From: Bacteroidales bacterium
Lineage (GTDB): Bacteria > Bacteroidota > Bacteroidia > Bacteroidales > JAGOPY01
Assembly: GCA_023229505.1 (NCBI GenBank)
Contig: JALNZD010000018.1
Span: 1-64,000 of the forward strand
DNA length: 64,000 nucleotides
Direction of reading: 5' to 3'
Position 1 is the stretch's first letter; the number at the start of each line of letters is the position of its first letter. Under the pieces are notes generated by a model that saw nothing but the letters and a program-made list of their open reading frames with translations, ran no database searches and was not told the DNA's origin. Position numbers and translations under genes: made by a program. Positions 33,504 to 43,012 of this stretch are shown here, one piece after another.

Positions 33504-34400
33504 ATGAAAAAAATGCGATTGATTGCTGGAATTTTTACTGTGCTGGCTCTCACAGCCGTTATCTTCACTGCCTGTAAAAAGGAGGAAAAGAAGCCTTTGC
33601 CCGATGCAAGTTTTTCCTTCGTGGCATCCGGTGACGGAAGAACCATCCAGTTTACTAACGAATCTACCGATGCTGCCACCTATGAATGGGCTTTCGGTGA
33701 CGGCCAGACTTCAACAGAAGAAAGTCCTTCCCACACCTATCCTGATTATGGCCCTTTTACCGTAACCCTGACAGCAACCGGTGACGGCGGAACGGATGAA
33801 TTCAGCTATACACTTACTGTAACAAAAGCCAGCCCTGTTAAACTGGATGACAACAGTTTTGATGACTGGAATGATATTGATTATGCTTTCCAGTCAGTGG
33901 ATAACAGTGGCGGTTTGATTGAAAAAGTTAAAGTGGATTATGATGGCGAATTTATCTTCTTCTGGATGGAAGTGAAAGATAATATTACTGATTCTCTGCC
34001 TACCGGAATCCATTTCGACCTGGATAACGATACCCTGACAGGTTTCCTCCCATGGACCAACCCCGGGATTGGAACCGAGTTCTATATTGAAGCAGGTATC
34101 ACCAGCACTTCATGGTCTACGGCCTTTATGTTCGATAAGGATGCTGCATCTCAGAATGACTGGTCCTGGATCGAAAAGTCAGTGACTGATTATATCCTCT
34201 ATGGATATCATGTACAGGTCGGAGATAAAGTGCAGGTTGAATGGGCGATCAGGAAAAACAAGCTGGATGCCGTAACTACTAATGGTAATGTGGTGATGGG
34301 CAACAAGGTTACGATAATCATCAATCATTACTATGAATGGGAACCAGCCGGTTTCTTCCCCGGTAATGGTGAAAATGCTTTTGTGCTGGAAATGCTGTAA
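33504..34400 (+). CDS. PKD-domain surface lipoprotein, probable glycan-binding (SusE-like position)
   Basis: 298 residues. A lipobox is present in LTAVIFTACKK (Cys about 24). Residues about 35-110 are a PKD domain (ATYEWAFGDGQTSTEESPSHTYPDYG, shortened here to AFGDGQTSTEESPSHTY as the key motif). The rest (about 115-298) is a beta-sandwich like the CBM9-type regions that follow ligand-binding proteins (DWNDIDYAF, EFIFFWMEVKD, GIHFDLDNDTLTG). Its place directly after SusD is where surface glycan-binding proteins (SusE/F-like) are encoded. Binding partner unknown. Confidence 0.8.
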   Translation: MKKMRLIAGIFTVLALTAVIFTACKKEEKKPLPDASFSFVASGDGRTIQFTNESTDAATYEWAFGDGQTSTEESPSHTYPDYGPFTVTLTATGDGGTDEFSYTLTVTKASPVKLDDNSFDDWNDIDYAFQSVDNSGGLIEKVKVDYDGEFIFFWMEVKDNITDSLPTGIHFDLDNDTLTGFLPWTNPGIGTEFYIEAGITSTSWSTAFMFDKDAASQNDWSWIEKSVTDYILYGYHVQVGDKVQVEWAIRKNKLDAVTTNGNVVMGNKVTIIINHYYEWEPAGFFPGNGENAFVLEML

Positions 34401-34436
34401 ATTTTCTAATAATAGAGCAATTTTTGTATGAGTGAA

Positions 34437-34460
34437 AAGGCTGCCCTTCGCGGTAGCCTT
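34437..34460 (+). terminator. Hairpin after the PKD lipoprotein gene
   Basis: AAGGCTGCC and GGTAGCCTT (one G-T pair) around a CTTCG-type loop, 37 nt after the stop at 34400. The T-run that follows is weak, so it may attenuate and not fully separate the downstream DUF4832 gene. Confidence 0.5.
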
Positions 34461-34507
34461 TGCCTCTTTAACTGGTTTTCCTTAATTATTCAAGACACTG
34501 CTGAAAA

Positions 34508-37500
34508 ATGATGAACTTAGAAAAATCCTTGACACTATTCCTGGCTTTAATCCTTGTTCAGATGAGCTATAGCCAGGCTTTTAACCATGTGGATTACCAG
34601 GGTCATGATTCCCTCATTTGTAATCCTGAAAGGGGGTTTATGCATTTTTCAAAAGCATACTCTATCGGATCATACAACAATCTTGATCTGGCTGATCTTT
34701 TTAGTTACAGGGAAGAAGGCATCACATTGATGTTCCGATATTTTGATCTGGAAAATTTCACTGCTTCCGATATATCAGGCGATTACCTGATCGGGATGAA
34801 AAAAGATTTTGAAATCTTGCGGCAGGCCGGAATGAAGTTGGTCATGCGTTTTTCCTATTGCGAAAGCATGACTAAACCTTATGGTGATGCCCCCATTGAC
34901 ATTGTGCTTCGTCACATTGAGCAGGTCAAACCCATTTTGCAGGAGAACAGCGATGTGATCCTCGTTGTCCAGGCCGGATTTATAGGGGCATGGGGAGAAT
35001 GGTACTACACCGACCATTATGCTTTTTCCCCGGGAGTTATTTTCCCTGAACACTGGGCACTCCGGAGACAGATCGTCAATGCCCTGCTGGATGCAGTTCC
35101 TGCATACCGGATGATTGAAGTCAGGACCCCGGGTTACAAGCAGAAGCTGCTTGAGAATGACCAACCGGTTAGCGAACAGCAAGCATACTCCGACCTCCCC
35201 ATTGCACGCATCGCCCACCATAACGATTGTTTCGTATCCAGCCCGGACGACTACGGCACTTATGATGATACCCTCGTCGAAAAGCCTTACCTGGAAGCAG
35301 ATACACGATATACCATGATCGGCGGAGAAACCTGCAATCCTTACCCGCCTTATTCTGATTGCCCCAATTCGTTGCATGAAATGCGACGGTTCCATTGGAC
35401 TTACCTCAATATGGATTACAATGTTCAACTGCTGAATGGATGGAGGACTCAGGGTTGTTTCCCGGGGGTTGAAAACAAACTTGGCTATCGCTATCGCCTG
35501 GTTGAAGCTGATATCCAGGATAGCGCCCGAGTGGGGGGTGAATTCCAGGTTAACCTGAAACTTATCAACGAAGGATGGTCAAATCCTGTCAATCCCAGGA
35601 AGATTGAGCTGGTGATCAGGAACCAGGCAAACGGCAAGGAATATGTATATGATATCAATGAAGATATTCGCTTTTGGCCCCTGGTTGAAGAGGTGACACT
35701 AAGCATTAAGGCCGGCATTCCACAGGGATTGGAGCAGGGCGATTACCAGGTCTTTCTCAACATGCCTGATCCTGAAATATCCATACGTTTTCAACCAAAA
35801 TATTCTATACGGACAGCTAATATCGGCACGTGGGAAGATGCAACGGGACTGAATTCTCTTCTTTCGGAGTTCATAGTGGCAGATAACGCGGCTCTGCCCG
35901 GTTATAACGGTTCGGGTTTTTTTTACCCAAGGAAAGCCGTAATCATTGAAGCCGCATATATCAAGGTCGACGGCCTGGCAAATGACTGGGAAAAAATTGG
36001 AATTGCCTGCGAAATTCCAGATCAGCCTGCAGGGATCTTCAAAGCTTATAACTCTGGAGATTCACTCTACTTCCTGATCCAGGGAAGTGACCTTCAACAG
36101 GACTACCAGTTTTTCATCGATGCCGATAATCTTGAAAGTACCGGTTATTTTGCCTGGCAATGGAAACCAAACGGCGCCGACTACCTGGTTGAAAACGGGC
36201 TGCTTTACAAACATACCGGCGGTTCCGGTGAATGGAGCTGGGAACTGATCACAGATATTGTATCAGCGCAAAATGCGTCAGCCATTGAAACCGGGCTGGC
36301 CATAGCCGATCTTAACGGCATTGCCCTGGGGTATCAATACAGCGCTGCTTTTGTAAACGATCCCCAAAATACGGTGCTCGCCAGCTATCTTCCGGCAGAA
36401 AATTCCTACTTCATTCAGCTCAACCGGTTGTTGCCCCCCGCTCAGGGTATCAGATGCACGGGTTATGGCGACAAGGTTATTGCCTACTGGCCGGGATCTT
36501 CTGATGAAAATGTCTATCATGTTCTTGAAAGAAGCGCGAATAATGCCGACTATGAGCAAGTGGCGATTCTTAAAAATAATGGCATCACCTTTACTGATGC
36601 CAACCTTGCCGAAAACACACCGTATCAATATCGTGTTTACCGTACCAATGGAATTTCGGTCTCCCCCGCCACACAACCTTTTTCCATCACCACTTCTGAA
36701 GCTACGCCATATTTCATTGACATCGTTACCGATGGCGATGCAAGTGACTGGTATATCATCCCTCCGATTGCCACCGGTTATGATCAGCAACTTAATGCCC
36801 TTCGTCTGGTCAATTATGGGGATAGTATATTTTTCAGTTTGGAAGGCCCGGAAATTATCAGCAGTTATAAATTATACCTGAATACTGACCGCAGCGTTGA
36901 AACGGGCTTGCCAAATTACCTGGGCAATGCTGAAGGTTTTGATTATAAGATCATTAATGATTCTCTTTTCAGTGCAGTGGCTGATACATGGAATTTCTTG
37001 AAAAAGATATCATCCGTTACTTCAGGAAATTTTCTTGAAGGTGGCCTGAGGATGGCAGAAGTCGCAATGGTCAATGCAGGAAGCGCCTATGTTTCTGCGC
37101 ATGTTAACGATTCTGACCTGCCACAGACTGAGCCCCAGGCAGAGTTTATCAAATTACCCCAGCCTGGCGTCCCGCTGTACTTTAATGTGAAGAATTCCCA
37201 ATCTAATCCCGATACGCGTATTGTTATCGAATGGAGCAGGCCGGGTAACTGCCAGGGTTTTATCATTGAAAGATCGGTTGGCGACAGCGTGCATTTCAAA
37301 ACACTGGTTGATCTGCCATACAGCGAAACTTACTATCACGATAATACCGTTCACCCGGACACAATATATTTATACAGGATGTATTCCTACTCCTCACTGA
37401 ACCGGTCGGCGTACACGGTTATTTATGGCGGTTATCCCGGACAGATCTATGGAATCAGCGAATCATCTTTCAATGCCGCACAGGTAAAAGTCTATCCTAA

Positions 37501-37726
37501 TCCTTTCAGGGGTTCAGCAAAAGTTGAAGTCTGGATGCGCTATCCTGCGCCGATAAATGCAGAGGTATTGAGCATTACGGGGGAAAAAATCCTTGATCTA
37601 TATAGCGGTAAAACTGAAAGATATAATTACTTCGACATCAGGGATGGGTTATTAAAGCCGGGGATTTATTTCATACGTATAACCGGTGAAAATCTCAACA
37701 TCAGCGAAAAGATCATTGCATATTAG
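34508..37726 (+). CDS. DUF4874/DUF4832 glycosidase-like protein with T9SS sorting domain
   Basis: 1072 residues. After a signal peptide (FLALILVQMSYSQ) comes NPERGFMHFS and a TIM-barrel-like part with GFIGAWGEWYYTDH, features of DUF4874, then DUF4832 (about 210-420: PYPPYSDCPNSLHE, DYNVQLLNGW). Two CBM9-like modules follow (about 480-640 and 735-870; IKVDGLANDWEKIGI, VTDGDASDWYIIPPI), separated by fibronectin-III-like sequence, and another FnIII at about 880-980. The end (KVYPNPFRGSAKVEV... GIYFIRI) is a T9SS type A sorting domain. It is probably a surface enzyme or adhesin acting on the polymer taken up by SusCD. The catalytic class is not established; the two Glu-rich WGEW strands would be candidates. 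Confidence 0.82.
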   Translation: MMNLEKSLTLFLALILVQMSYSQAFNHVDYQGHDSLICNPERGFMHFSKAYSIGSYNNLDLADLFSYREEGITLMFRYFDLENFTASDISGDYLIGMKKDFEILRQAGMKLVMRFSYCESMTKPYGDAPIDIVLRHIEQVKPILQENSDVILVVQAGFIGAWGEWYYTDHYAFSPGVIFPEHWALRRQIVNALLDAVPAYRMIEVRTPGYKQKLLENDQPVSEQQAYSDLPIARIAHHNDCFVSSPDDYGTYDDTLVEKPYLEADTRYTMIGGETCNPYPPYSDCPNSLHEMRRFHWTYLNMDYNVQLLNGWRTQGCFPGVENKLGYRYRLVEADIQDSARVGGEFQVNLKLINEGWSNPVNPRKIELVIRNQANGKEYVYDINEDIRFWPLVEEVTLSIKAGIPQGLEQGDYQVFLNMPDPEISIRFQPKYSIRTANIGTWEDATGLNSLLSEFIVADNAALPGYNGSGFFYPRKAVIIEAAYIKVDGLANDWEKIGIACEIPDQPAGIFKAYNSGDSLYFLIQGSDLQQDYQFFIDADNLESTGYFAWQWKPNGADYLVENGLLYKHTGGSGEWSWELITDIVSAQNASAIETGLAIADLNGIALGYQYSAAFVNDPQNTVLASYLPAENSYFIQLNRLLPPAQGIRCTGYGDKVIAYWPGSSDENVYHVLERSANNADYEQVAILKNNGITFTDANLAENTPYQYRVYRTNGISVSPATQPFSITTSEATPYFIDIVTDGDASDWYIIPPIATGYDQQLNALRLVNYGDSIFFSLEGPEIISSYKLYLNTDRSVETGLPNYLGNAEGFDYKIINDSLFSAVADTWNFLKKISSVTSGNFLEGGLRMAEVAMVNAGSAYVSAHVNDSDLPQTEPQAEFIKLPQPGVPLYFNVKNSQSNPDTRIVIEWSRPGNCQGFIIERSVGDSVHFKTLVDLPYSETYYHDNTVHPDTIYLYRMYSYSSLNRSAYTVIYGGYPGQIYGISESSFNAAQVKVYPNPFRGSAKVEVWMRYPAPINAEVLSITGEKILDLYSGKTERYNYFDIRDGLLKPGIYFIRITGENLNISEKIIAY

Positions 37727-37737
37727 CTTTTTCTCCG

Positions 37738-38520
37738 TCAGGCGATAAGCACTTTAACCCCTGAATCCTCCAATATACTTTTATCTTGTGCTGAAATACC
37801 TTCATCAGTCACTACCACATCGATCCGGCTGACAGGACAGATCAGGGCAAGGCTTTTCCGCAGGAACTTGGATGAATCGGCAACCAGGATCACTTCCCGC
37901 GAGATTTCGATCATGATCTGGTTCAGGTAGGCCTCTTCCACATTCGGTGTGTAGATGCCCAGGCGTACGTCAAAACCGTCGACCCCTATAAAAACCTTAT
38001 CGACATAAAAATTTTTGAGGTTTTTTTCGGCAAGGGGCCCAATGAGGGAATGTGAATTCTGACGAAGGTATCCGCCCGGGATGATAAGTTTGACATTCGG
38101 TTTGCCGATCAGGTTATTGGCGATATTCAATGCATTGGTGATCACGGTGATCTCTTTCAGAGGGGGAAGGTTTTTAACAACTTCAGCTGTGGTAGTGCCG
38201 GAATCCACAATAATAGTATCCGATTCGTGGATAAGTGAAGCTGCTTTTTTACCGATCCGGACTTTTTCAAAAAAATGAAGCTTGGTTTTTTCGGAAAGCC
38301 CCGGGTCCATGCCCACAAAATGTTCGAACCTGATCGCCCCGCCTCGTGCACGTAAAAGAAGATTTTTCTCTTCTAATGATTTTAGGTCATTCCTGACCGT
38401 AACCTCGCTTACATCAAATAATTTGCTTAGTTCCGGGATATAAATCTCGCCTTTCTCCGAAAGCATTTCCAGTATCCGCTTCCGGCGCTGGATCGTATTG
38501 TTATTATCGTCCTTGGACAT
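37738..38520 (-). CDS. DeoR-family transcriptional repressor
   Basis: 260 residues. Residues 10-65 are the DeoR winged HTH (RRKRILEMLSEKGEIYIPEL, VSEVTVRNDLKSLEEKNLLL). Residues about 80-240 are a DeoR C-terminal sensor domain (SDTIIVDSGTTTAEV, NALNIANNL, DKVFIGVDGFD), which binds phosphorylated sugars. It lies between the T9SS gene and the divergent agaS operon, 184 nt from agaS, so it most likely represses that operon and responds to a tagatose or galactosamine phosphate. It is convergent with the DUF4832 gene. Confidence 0.92.
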   Translation of the reverse strand: MSKDDNNNTIQRRKRILEMLSEKGEIYIPELSKLFDVSEVTVRNDLKSLEEKNLLLRARGGAIRFEHFVGMDPGLSEKTKLHFFEKVRIGKKAASLIHESDTIIVDSGTTTAEVVKNLPPLKEITVITNALNIANNLIGKPNVKLIIPGGYLRQNSHSLIGPLAEKNLKNFYVDKVFIGVDGFDVRLGIYTPNVEEAYLNQIMIEISREVILVADSSKFLRKSLALICPVSRIDVVVTDEGISAQDKSILEDSGVKVLIA

Positions 38521-38671
38521 GTAAGAGTATTTTAAGTTAATCCACTGTTAAATTAAAAAATATTATGTTACAAAACGTATTATTTTTTATAAAAATATCT
38601 TTTCGCAACTATTTATAAGATTATTTCTTTCTTTTTCGTTTTTTTTTAATTTTATTTTCTTTTATTTTCAT

Positions 38672-38679
38672 TATATTTG
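38672..38679 (+). promoter_or_regulatory. -7 box of the agaS operon
   Basis: TATATTTG matches TAnnTTTG, 25 nt upstream of the agaS start and in the DeoR-agaS divergent gap. The upstream sequence is T-rich without a clean TTTG at -33. The repressor operator has not been identified. Confidence 0.5.
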
Positions 38680-38704
38680 TTTTATTAAATTGATCTGAAA
38701 TTCA

Positions 38705-39862
38705 ATGGAACATCTTGGAATAGATGAAAGCGTATTGATCGGAAGAGGGGCAATCAATACCGCCAGGGAGATCGAGGGACAACCGGTATTGTGGAAAAAG
38801 ACCTGGCAGAAGATAGCCAATGAATCAGGGGACATCAGTTCATTTCTCGGAGAAACACTGCCTCAGGTGCAGCGTATTATTCTTACCGGGGCAGGTACCA
38901 GTGCATTTATCGGGTTGAGCCTCAAAGGTAAATTTCAGAAAGCATTTGGAAAGATTACCGAAGTAATTCCCACCACTGACCTGGTATCCAACCCCGAAGA
39001 TTTCCTGATCAGGGACGTGCCAACCCTCATGGTTTCCTTTGCGCGTTCGGGTAACAGTCCGGAAAGCGTGGCTGCCGTCATGCTCGCTGATCAGCATGTC
39101 AGTAAATGCCATCATCTTTTCATCACCTGCGATCCCAGCGGGAAACTTGCCCGTCATGCAACCCGGCTGAAAAATCACCTCATCCTTATGCCCGAAGAGG
39201 CTAATGATAAAAGTTTAGCCATGACAGGAAGCTATTCATCAATGCTCCTGACGGGCATATTAATAGCTGAAATTGATTTAATCCGGGAGAACGAACAAAT
39301 TGTCAATACCTTATCAGAAATCAGCCGGCTTTTTATTACTTCAAAACTGGAAATAATTCGTAAAATAGCTGAAGCCGATTTCGACCGGGCCATTTTCCTT
39401 GGCTCCGGGCCTTTATATGGTGTGGCAACAGAGTCACATCTCAAACTTCAGGAACTTACTGATGGAAAAGTCATTTGCAAACACGAATCCTTTCTTGGCT
39501 TCCGGCACGGACCAAAAGCCGTCACTAACAATAAAGCACTTATCATTTACCTGCTTTCAAACAATAGTTACGTCAGAAAATATGAAATCGACCTGATACA
39601 GTCCATGGCCAAAGGGCAGCAGGCCCTTATGGAAGCCGGGGTCAGTGAAACACGTTTTAATGAGCTTCCTTTGGATCATTTCTTATATTTTTCCGAAGAT
39701 GAAGTTAAACTTACTGATGAGTATTTCTGCATGGCAAGTATATTACCGGCGCAGCTAATTGGTTTTTTTAAATCCTGGAACCTCGGTCTGAGCCCTGATG
39801 CCCCATCAACAAGCGGCGCTATTTCACGGGTTGTTGAAGGGGTGAAGATCTATGGCATATAG
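38705..39862 (+). CDS. agaS: SIS-domain sugar-phosphate isomerase/deaminase (AgaS)
   Basis: 385 residues, the length of AgaS proteins. Two SIS domains are visible: VQRIILTGAGTSAFIG, VPTLMVSFARSGNSPESVAA, and later RAIFLGSGPLYGVATESHLK with KVICKHESFLGFRHGPKA. AgaS converts galactosamine 6-phosphate to tagatose 6-phosphate and ammonia (or isomerises related sugars). First gene of the operon with the aldolase subunits and a kinase, under probable DeoR control. Confidence 0.9.
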   Translation: MEHLGIDESVLIGRGAINTAREIEGQPVLWKKTWQKIANESGDISSFLGETLPQVQRIILTGAGTSAFIGLSLKGKFQKAFGKITEVIPTTDLVSNPEDFLIRDVPTLMVSFARSGNSPESVAAVMLADQHVSKCHHLFITCDPSGKLARHATRLKNHLILMPEEANDKSLAMTGSYSSMLLTGILIAEIDLIRENEQIVNTLSEISRLFITSKLEIIRKIAEADFDRAIFLGSGPLYGVATESHLKLQELTDGKVICKHESFLGFRHGPKAVTNNKALIIYLLSNNSYVRKYEIDLIQSMAKGQQALMEAGVSETRFNELPLDHFLYFSEDEVKLTDEYFCMASILPAQLIGFFKSWNLGLSPDAPSTSGAISRVVEGVKIYGI

Positions 39863-39867
39863 AATTA

Positions 39868-39925
39868 AAAATTGAAAATTGAAAATTGAAAATTGAAAAT
39901 TGAAAACTCAGAACTCAGAACTCCA
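39868..39925. repeat. Heptamers AAAATTG x5 and AACTCAG x3 between agaS and the aldolase gene
   Basis: Five exact AAAATTG units at 39868-39902, then AACTCAG, AACTCAG, AACTCCA at 39905-39925. It fills most of the agaS-aldolase gap. The inverted word pair (AATTAAAAAC next to CTCAGAACT) is also seen ahead of PhzF at 57948-57991. Confidence 0.92.
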
Positions 39926-39937
39926 AAGATTGAAAAC

Positions 39938-41191
39938 ATGAGTGCTGGCGAAATACATGGTGAAGTGCCGCTAATGGAGCAGATTCTGCTCAGGATAAAA
40001 GACCTGGAAAAAGAAACGGGTATTAAAAGAACGATTTTAGCTGCTTGTCCGAATTCCCGCGCTGTGATCAAAGCTGCACTGCGTTCAGCCAAGCGGTGCA
40101 ACGCTCCCGTCAAATTTTCCGCAACCCTCAACCAGGTCGATCTGGATGGCGGATATACCGGGTTCACACAACAGGAATTTGTCAACTTCATCCGGCAGGA
40201 AGCCCTGGTCATCAACCTCACAGGTCCGGTGATCATAGCCATCGATCACGGCGGGCCCTGGCTGAAAGATAGCCAGCGTCAGGGAAGATGGCCGTACGAT
40301 GCAGCAATGGCAGCCATTAAAGAATCTTTCGAAGCCGCAATCGATGCGGGTTACCATCTTATACATGTCGATCCGACGATTGATATTAACCTGCATGATA
40401 ATGAAATAATCAGCATTGAGGTGGTCGCCCAAAGAACTGTCGAGCTGATCGCCCATGCAGAGAATTATCGCCGCAGGAGACATTTGCCCCGTATCTCCTA
40501 TGAAGTAGGAACAGAGGAAGTCCATGGCGGCCTGGCTAACATGAAAACTTTTACACGTTTCCTCCGGCTCTTGAAAGAAGGTTTATATGAGAAAGCGTTT
40601 AACGATACCTGGCCCTGCTTTATCGTCGGAAAAGTCGGGACAGACCTTCATACTACCTTATTCGATCATGAGGTGGCATGGACCCTGGCTAAGATCGCAG
40701 CCGATTATAACAGTTACATAAAAGGGCATTATACAGACAATGTCGAAAACCCGGAAGATTATCCGGAATCGGGAATGGGCGCGGCAAACGTAGGTCCTGA
40801 ATTCACCGAACGGGAATATGACGGGCTGATGGAGCTGGAAGCTTTAGAAGAAAATCTGATCAGGCAGGATAAAATAAAAGATGCAGGACAAATAAAAAAA
40901 ACTTTGCGGGAAGCAGTTATCGCATCCGGGAGATGGAAAAAATGGCTCCAGGCAGGTGAAAACCAGGAAGATTTTAACTCGCTTGATCCCGGAAGGCAGG
41001 AATGGCTTATCAAGACGGGTTGCCGGTATATCTGGGAAAACCCGGAAGTAGTATCTGCCAGGGAAAAATTATATCTGAACCTGAAAAAATCCGGCATTGA
41101 CGGTGAAGAAATTGTCCTTTCCCATATCGAACATGCAATGGAAAAGTATTTCTTTAAGTTTAACCTTTTCGACCTGAATAAGTACCTTTAA
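39938..41191 (+). CDS. kbaZ: Tagatose-bisphosphate aldolase, non-catalytic subunit (KbaZ/GatZ type)
   Basis: 417 residues from Met at 39938. A start at 39893 would place 15 residues of heptamer-repeat translation in front and is less likely. The sequence has family segments LAACPNSRAVIKAALRSAKR, KFSATLNQVDLDGGYTGFT, EVGTEEVHGG and FIVGKVGTDLHT. KbaZ/GatZ subunits stabilise and complete the class II tagatose-1,6-bisphosphate aldolase KbaY/GatY, whose gene lies two genes downstream. Co-transcribed with agaS. Confidence 0.88.
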   Translation: MSAGEIHGEVPLMEQILLRIKDLEKETGIKRTILAACPNSRAVIKAALRSAKRCNAPVKFSATLNQVDLDGGYTGFTQQEFVNFIRQEALVINLTGPVIIAIDHGGPWLKDSQRQGRWPYDAAMAAIKESFEAAIDAGYHLIHVDPTIDINLHDNEIISIEVVAQRTVELIAHAENYRRRRHLPRISYEVGTEEVHGGLANMKTFTRFLRLLKEGLYEKAFNDTWPCFIVGKVGTDLHTTLFDHEVAWTLAKIAADYNSYIKGHYTDNVENPEDYPESGMGAANVGPEFTEREYDGLMELEALEENLIRQDKIKDAGQIKKTLREAVIASGRWKKWLQAGENQEDFNSLDPGRQEWLIKTGCRYIWENPEVVSAREKLYLNLKKSGIDGEEIVLSHIEHAMEKYFFKFNLFDLNKYL

Positions 41192-41211
41192 GGTGCTTAA
41201 TCCCAAAAAAT

Positions 41212-42177
41212 ATGAACCTTCTACAAGAATCAGCATGCGAATTTAACGTCCTTGTCGCAGGAGAGCTAAACATCGACCTGATTTTCAATAATATCGAAAT
41301 GTTCCCTGAAACAGGCAAAGAAGTCCTTGCCGGCCAGATGGTATTGACCCTCGGCAGCAGCTCAGCTATTTTCGCCAGCAACCTGAGTTCGATGGGTTCA
41401 AAGGTCGCTTTTGCAGGTATGATCGGACGGGATATTTTCGGTGAACTTGTTTTGAAGTCTTTGGAAGAAAAAAGAGTAAATACGCGTTTCCTGCTGAAGT
41501 GTTCTGAATTGAACACAGGAGCTACGGTGGTGATAAACCAGGAGGAAGACCGGGCCATGCTCACTTATCCCGGTGCGATGAATGATTTGTCGGCAGATGA
41601 TATTTCTGATGAAATGCTCGCTTCCGCAGGCCATTTGCATGTCAGCTCGATATTTCTCCAGCCAGGTTTACGGAAAGGAATAATTGGGCTGATGCAAAGA
41701 GCAAAAAGATCAGGCCTCACAACTTCCCTCGACACCCAATGGGACCCGGAGGAAAAATGGGGGCTACCATTGGAAGAGCTGCTGCCACTGGTTGACGTAT
41801 TCCTGCCCAATATGCAGGAATTCCTGAATCTGAGTCGTTCGGCCGCCCTGACAGAAGGTATTGAAAAAATGGCTTCCCGTTTAAATATCTTAGTGGTGAA
41901 AGATGGCAGTAACGGTGCCTATCTTTGGCATAAAGGCCATTTGGTGAACCGGCCCGCTTTCCTGAACCCGGATGTGGCAGATTGCATCGGTGCAGGGGAT
42001 AGCTTCGATGCCGGTTTCATTCACTGTTTTATCCATGGGGACCCTTTGGAAGATTGTCTCCGGTATGCTACGCTTATGGGGGCTATTAACACAACAAAAC
42101 CGGGCGGGACAACTGCTTTTACAGATAAGCAGGCTATCCGGCAGATTGCCCGTGATCGCTTTAATATGGAGATATAG
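41212..42177 (+). CDS. PfkB-family sugar kinase, probable tagatose-6-phosphate kinase
   Basis: 321 residues of the ribokinase/PfkB fold. The N-terminal VLVAGELNIDLIFN and TGKEVLAGQMVLTLGSSSA fit the sugar site; the C-terminal signature DCIGAGDSFDAGF holds the catalytic base Asp. By position between the two aldolase subunit genes it should phosphorylate tagatose 6-phosphate to the 1,6-bisphosphate, though PfkB kinases of this size also take fructose, ribose or adenosine. It follows the KbaZ gene by 20 nt and is 4 nt from the next gene. Confidence 0.85.
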   Translation: MNLLQESACEFNVLVAGELNIDLIFNNIEMFPETGKEVLAGQMVLTLGSSSAIFASNLSSMGSKVAFAGMIGRDIFGELVLKSLEEKRVNTRFLLKCSELNTGATVVINQEEDRAMLTYPGAMNDLSADDISDEMLASAGHLHVSSIFLQPGLRKGIIGLMQRAKRSGLTTSLDTQWDPEEKWGLPLEELLPLVDVFLPNMQEFLNLSRSAALTEGIEKMASRLNILVVKDGSNGAYLWHKGHLVNRPAFLNPDVADCIGAGDSFDAGFIHCFIHGDPLEDCLRYATLMGAINTTKPGGTTAFTDKQAIRQIARDRFNMEI

Positions 42178-42181
42178 ACTG

Positions 42182-42997
42182 ATGAAATTACAGGACAAAC
42201 TGCAATCTTTGAGCCAGGAAAGGAAAGCCATCCTGGCCGTAAACTTTTATAATTTTGAGACCCTCAGCGGCATTTTGCGGGCAGCTGCAAAAGTCAATCA
42301 ACCCATTATCCTGCAGGTATCAGAGAGCACCATCCGTTACCTGGGTTTAAAAATAGCAAATTCGCTGGCCCGCACAGCCCTGGCCGATTACGGGGTGACC
42401 GGCTGGTTGCACCTTGACCATGGCAGTTCGCCGGAAATCGCACGCAAATGTCTTGAAGCGGGCTTTGATTCGGTAATGATCGATGCCAGTGAAAAGCCAT
42501 TTAATGAAAATGTCAGGATCACCCGGCAGGTCGTTGAGATGTCATCTCAATTTGATGCCAGCGTAGAAGCAGAATTAGGCTATGTTGCCAAGCTTGGCCA
42601 GTCGCAGGGAGATAGCAAATATACGCAACCCTCGGAAGCCAGCCGATTCGTTGAGCTGACCGGCGTAAACGCACTGGCGGTGGCTATTGGCACGGCTCAC
42701 GGTTTCTACAAATCAGCGCCTGAGCTTCAGATCGCACTACTCAAACAGATCCGGCAGGCAACACCTGCTGCCCTGGTTCTGCATGGCAGCTCCGGGATAC
42801 CGGACGAAATGCTCCGGGAGGCCATCCATGCCGGCATCTCCAAAGTGAACCTTGCTACGGAATCAAAAAATATCTTCATGAAAACTTTGAAAAATGAACT
42901 CAGGCAAACTGATGAGATAGACCTCCGTAAAGTATTCCCCGTGGCCATCGAGGCGGTGACAAACCTTATCGGTCAAAAAATTAAAGTTGTTTATTAA
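42182..42997 (+). CDS. kbaY: Class II tagatose/fructose-bisphosphate aldolase (KbaY/GatY type)
   Basis: 272 residues from Met at 42182; the ORF upstream to 41972 overlaps the kinase in another frame and is rejected. The metal-dependent class II aldolase signatures are present: VNFYNFETLSGILRAA, WLHLDHGSSPE (zinc His and base Asp), EAELGYVAKLG, ALAVAIGTAHGFYK and LVLHGSSGIP. It splits tagatose (or fructose) 1,6-bisphosphate into two triose phosphates. The KbaZ partner is encoded upstream in the same operon. Confidence 0.92.
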   Translation: MKLQDKLQSLSQERKAILAVNFYNFETLSGILRAAAKVNQPIILQVSESTIRYLGLKIANSLARTALADYGVTGWLHLDHGSSPEIARKCLEAGFDSVMIDASEKPFNENVRITRQVVEMSSQFDASVEAELGYVAKLGQSQGDSKYTQPSEASRFVELTGVNALAVAIGTAHGFYKSAPELQIALLKQIRQATPAALVLHGSSGIPDEMLREAIHAGISKVNLATESKNIFMKTLKNELRQTDEIDLRKVFPVAIEAVTNLIGQKIKVVY

Positions 42998-43012
42998 TCA
43001 ATGTTTGAAATT

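Noticed and set aside
34775..35428. 217-codon minus-strand ORF
   Set aside because: Lies wholly inside the DUF4832 gene on the other strand and shows no domain; a codon-bias shadow.
36278..36790. 170-codon minus-strand ORF
   Set aside because: Shadow of the DUF4832/T9SS gene; no recognisable motif.
41972..42181. N-terminal extension of the class II aldolase
   Set aside because: Overlaps the kinase gene in another frame; the aldolase family starts at the Met at 42182.
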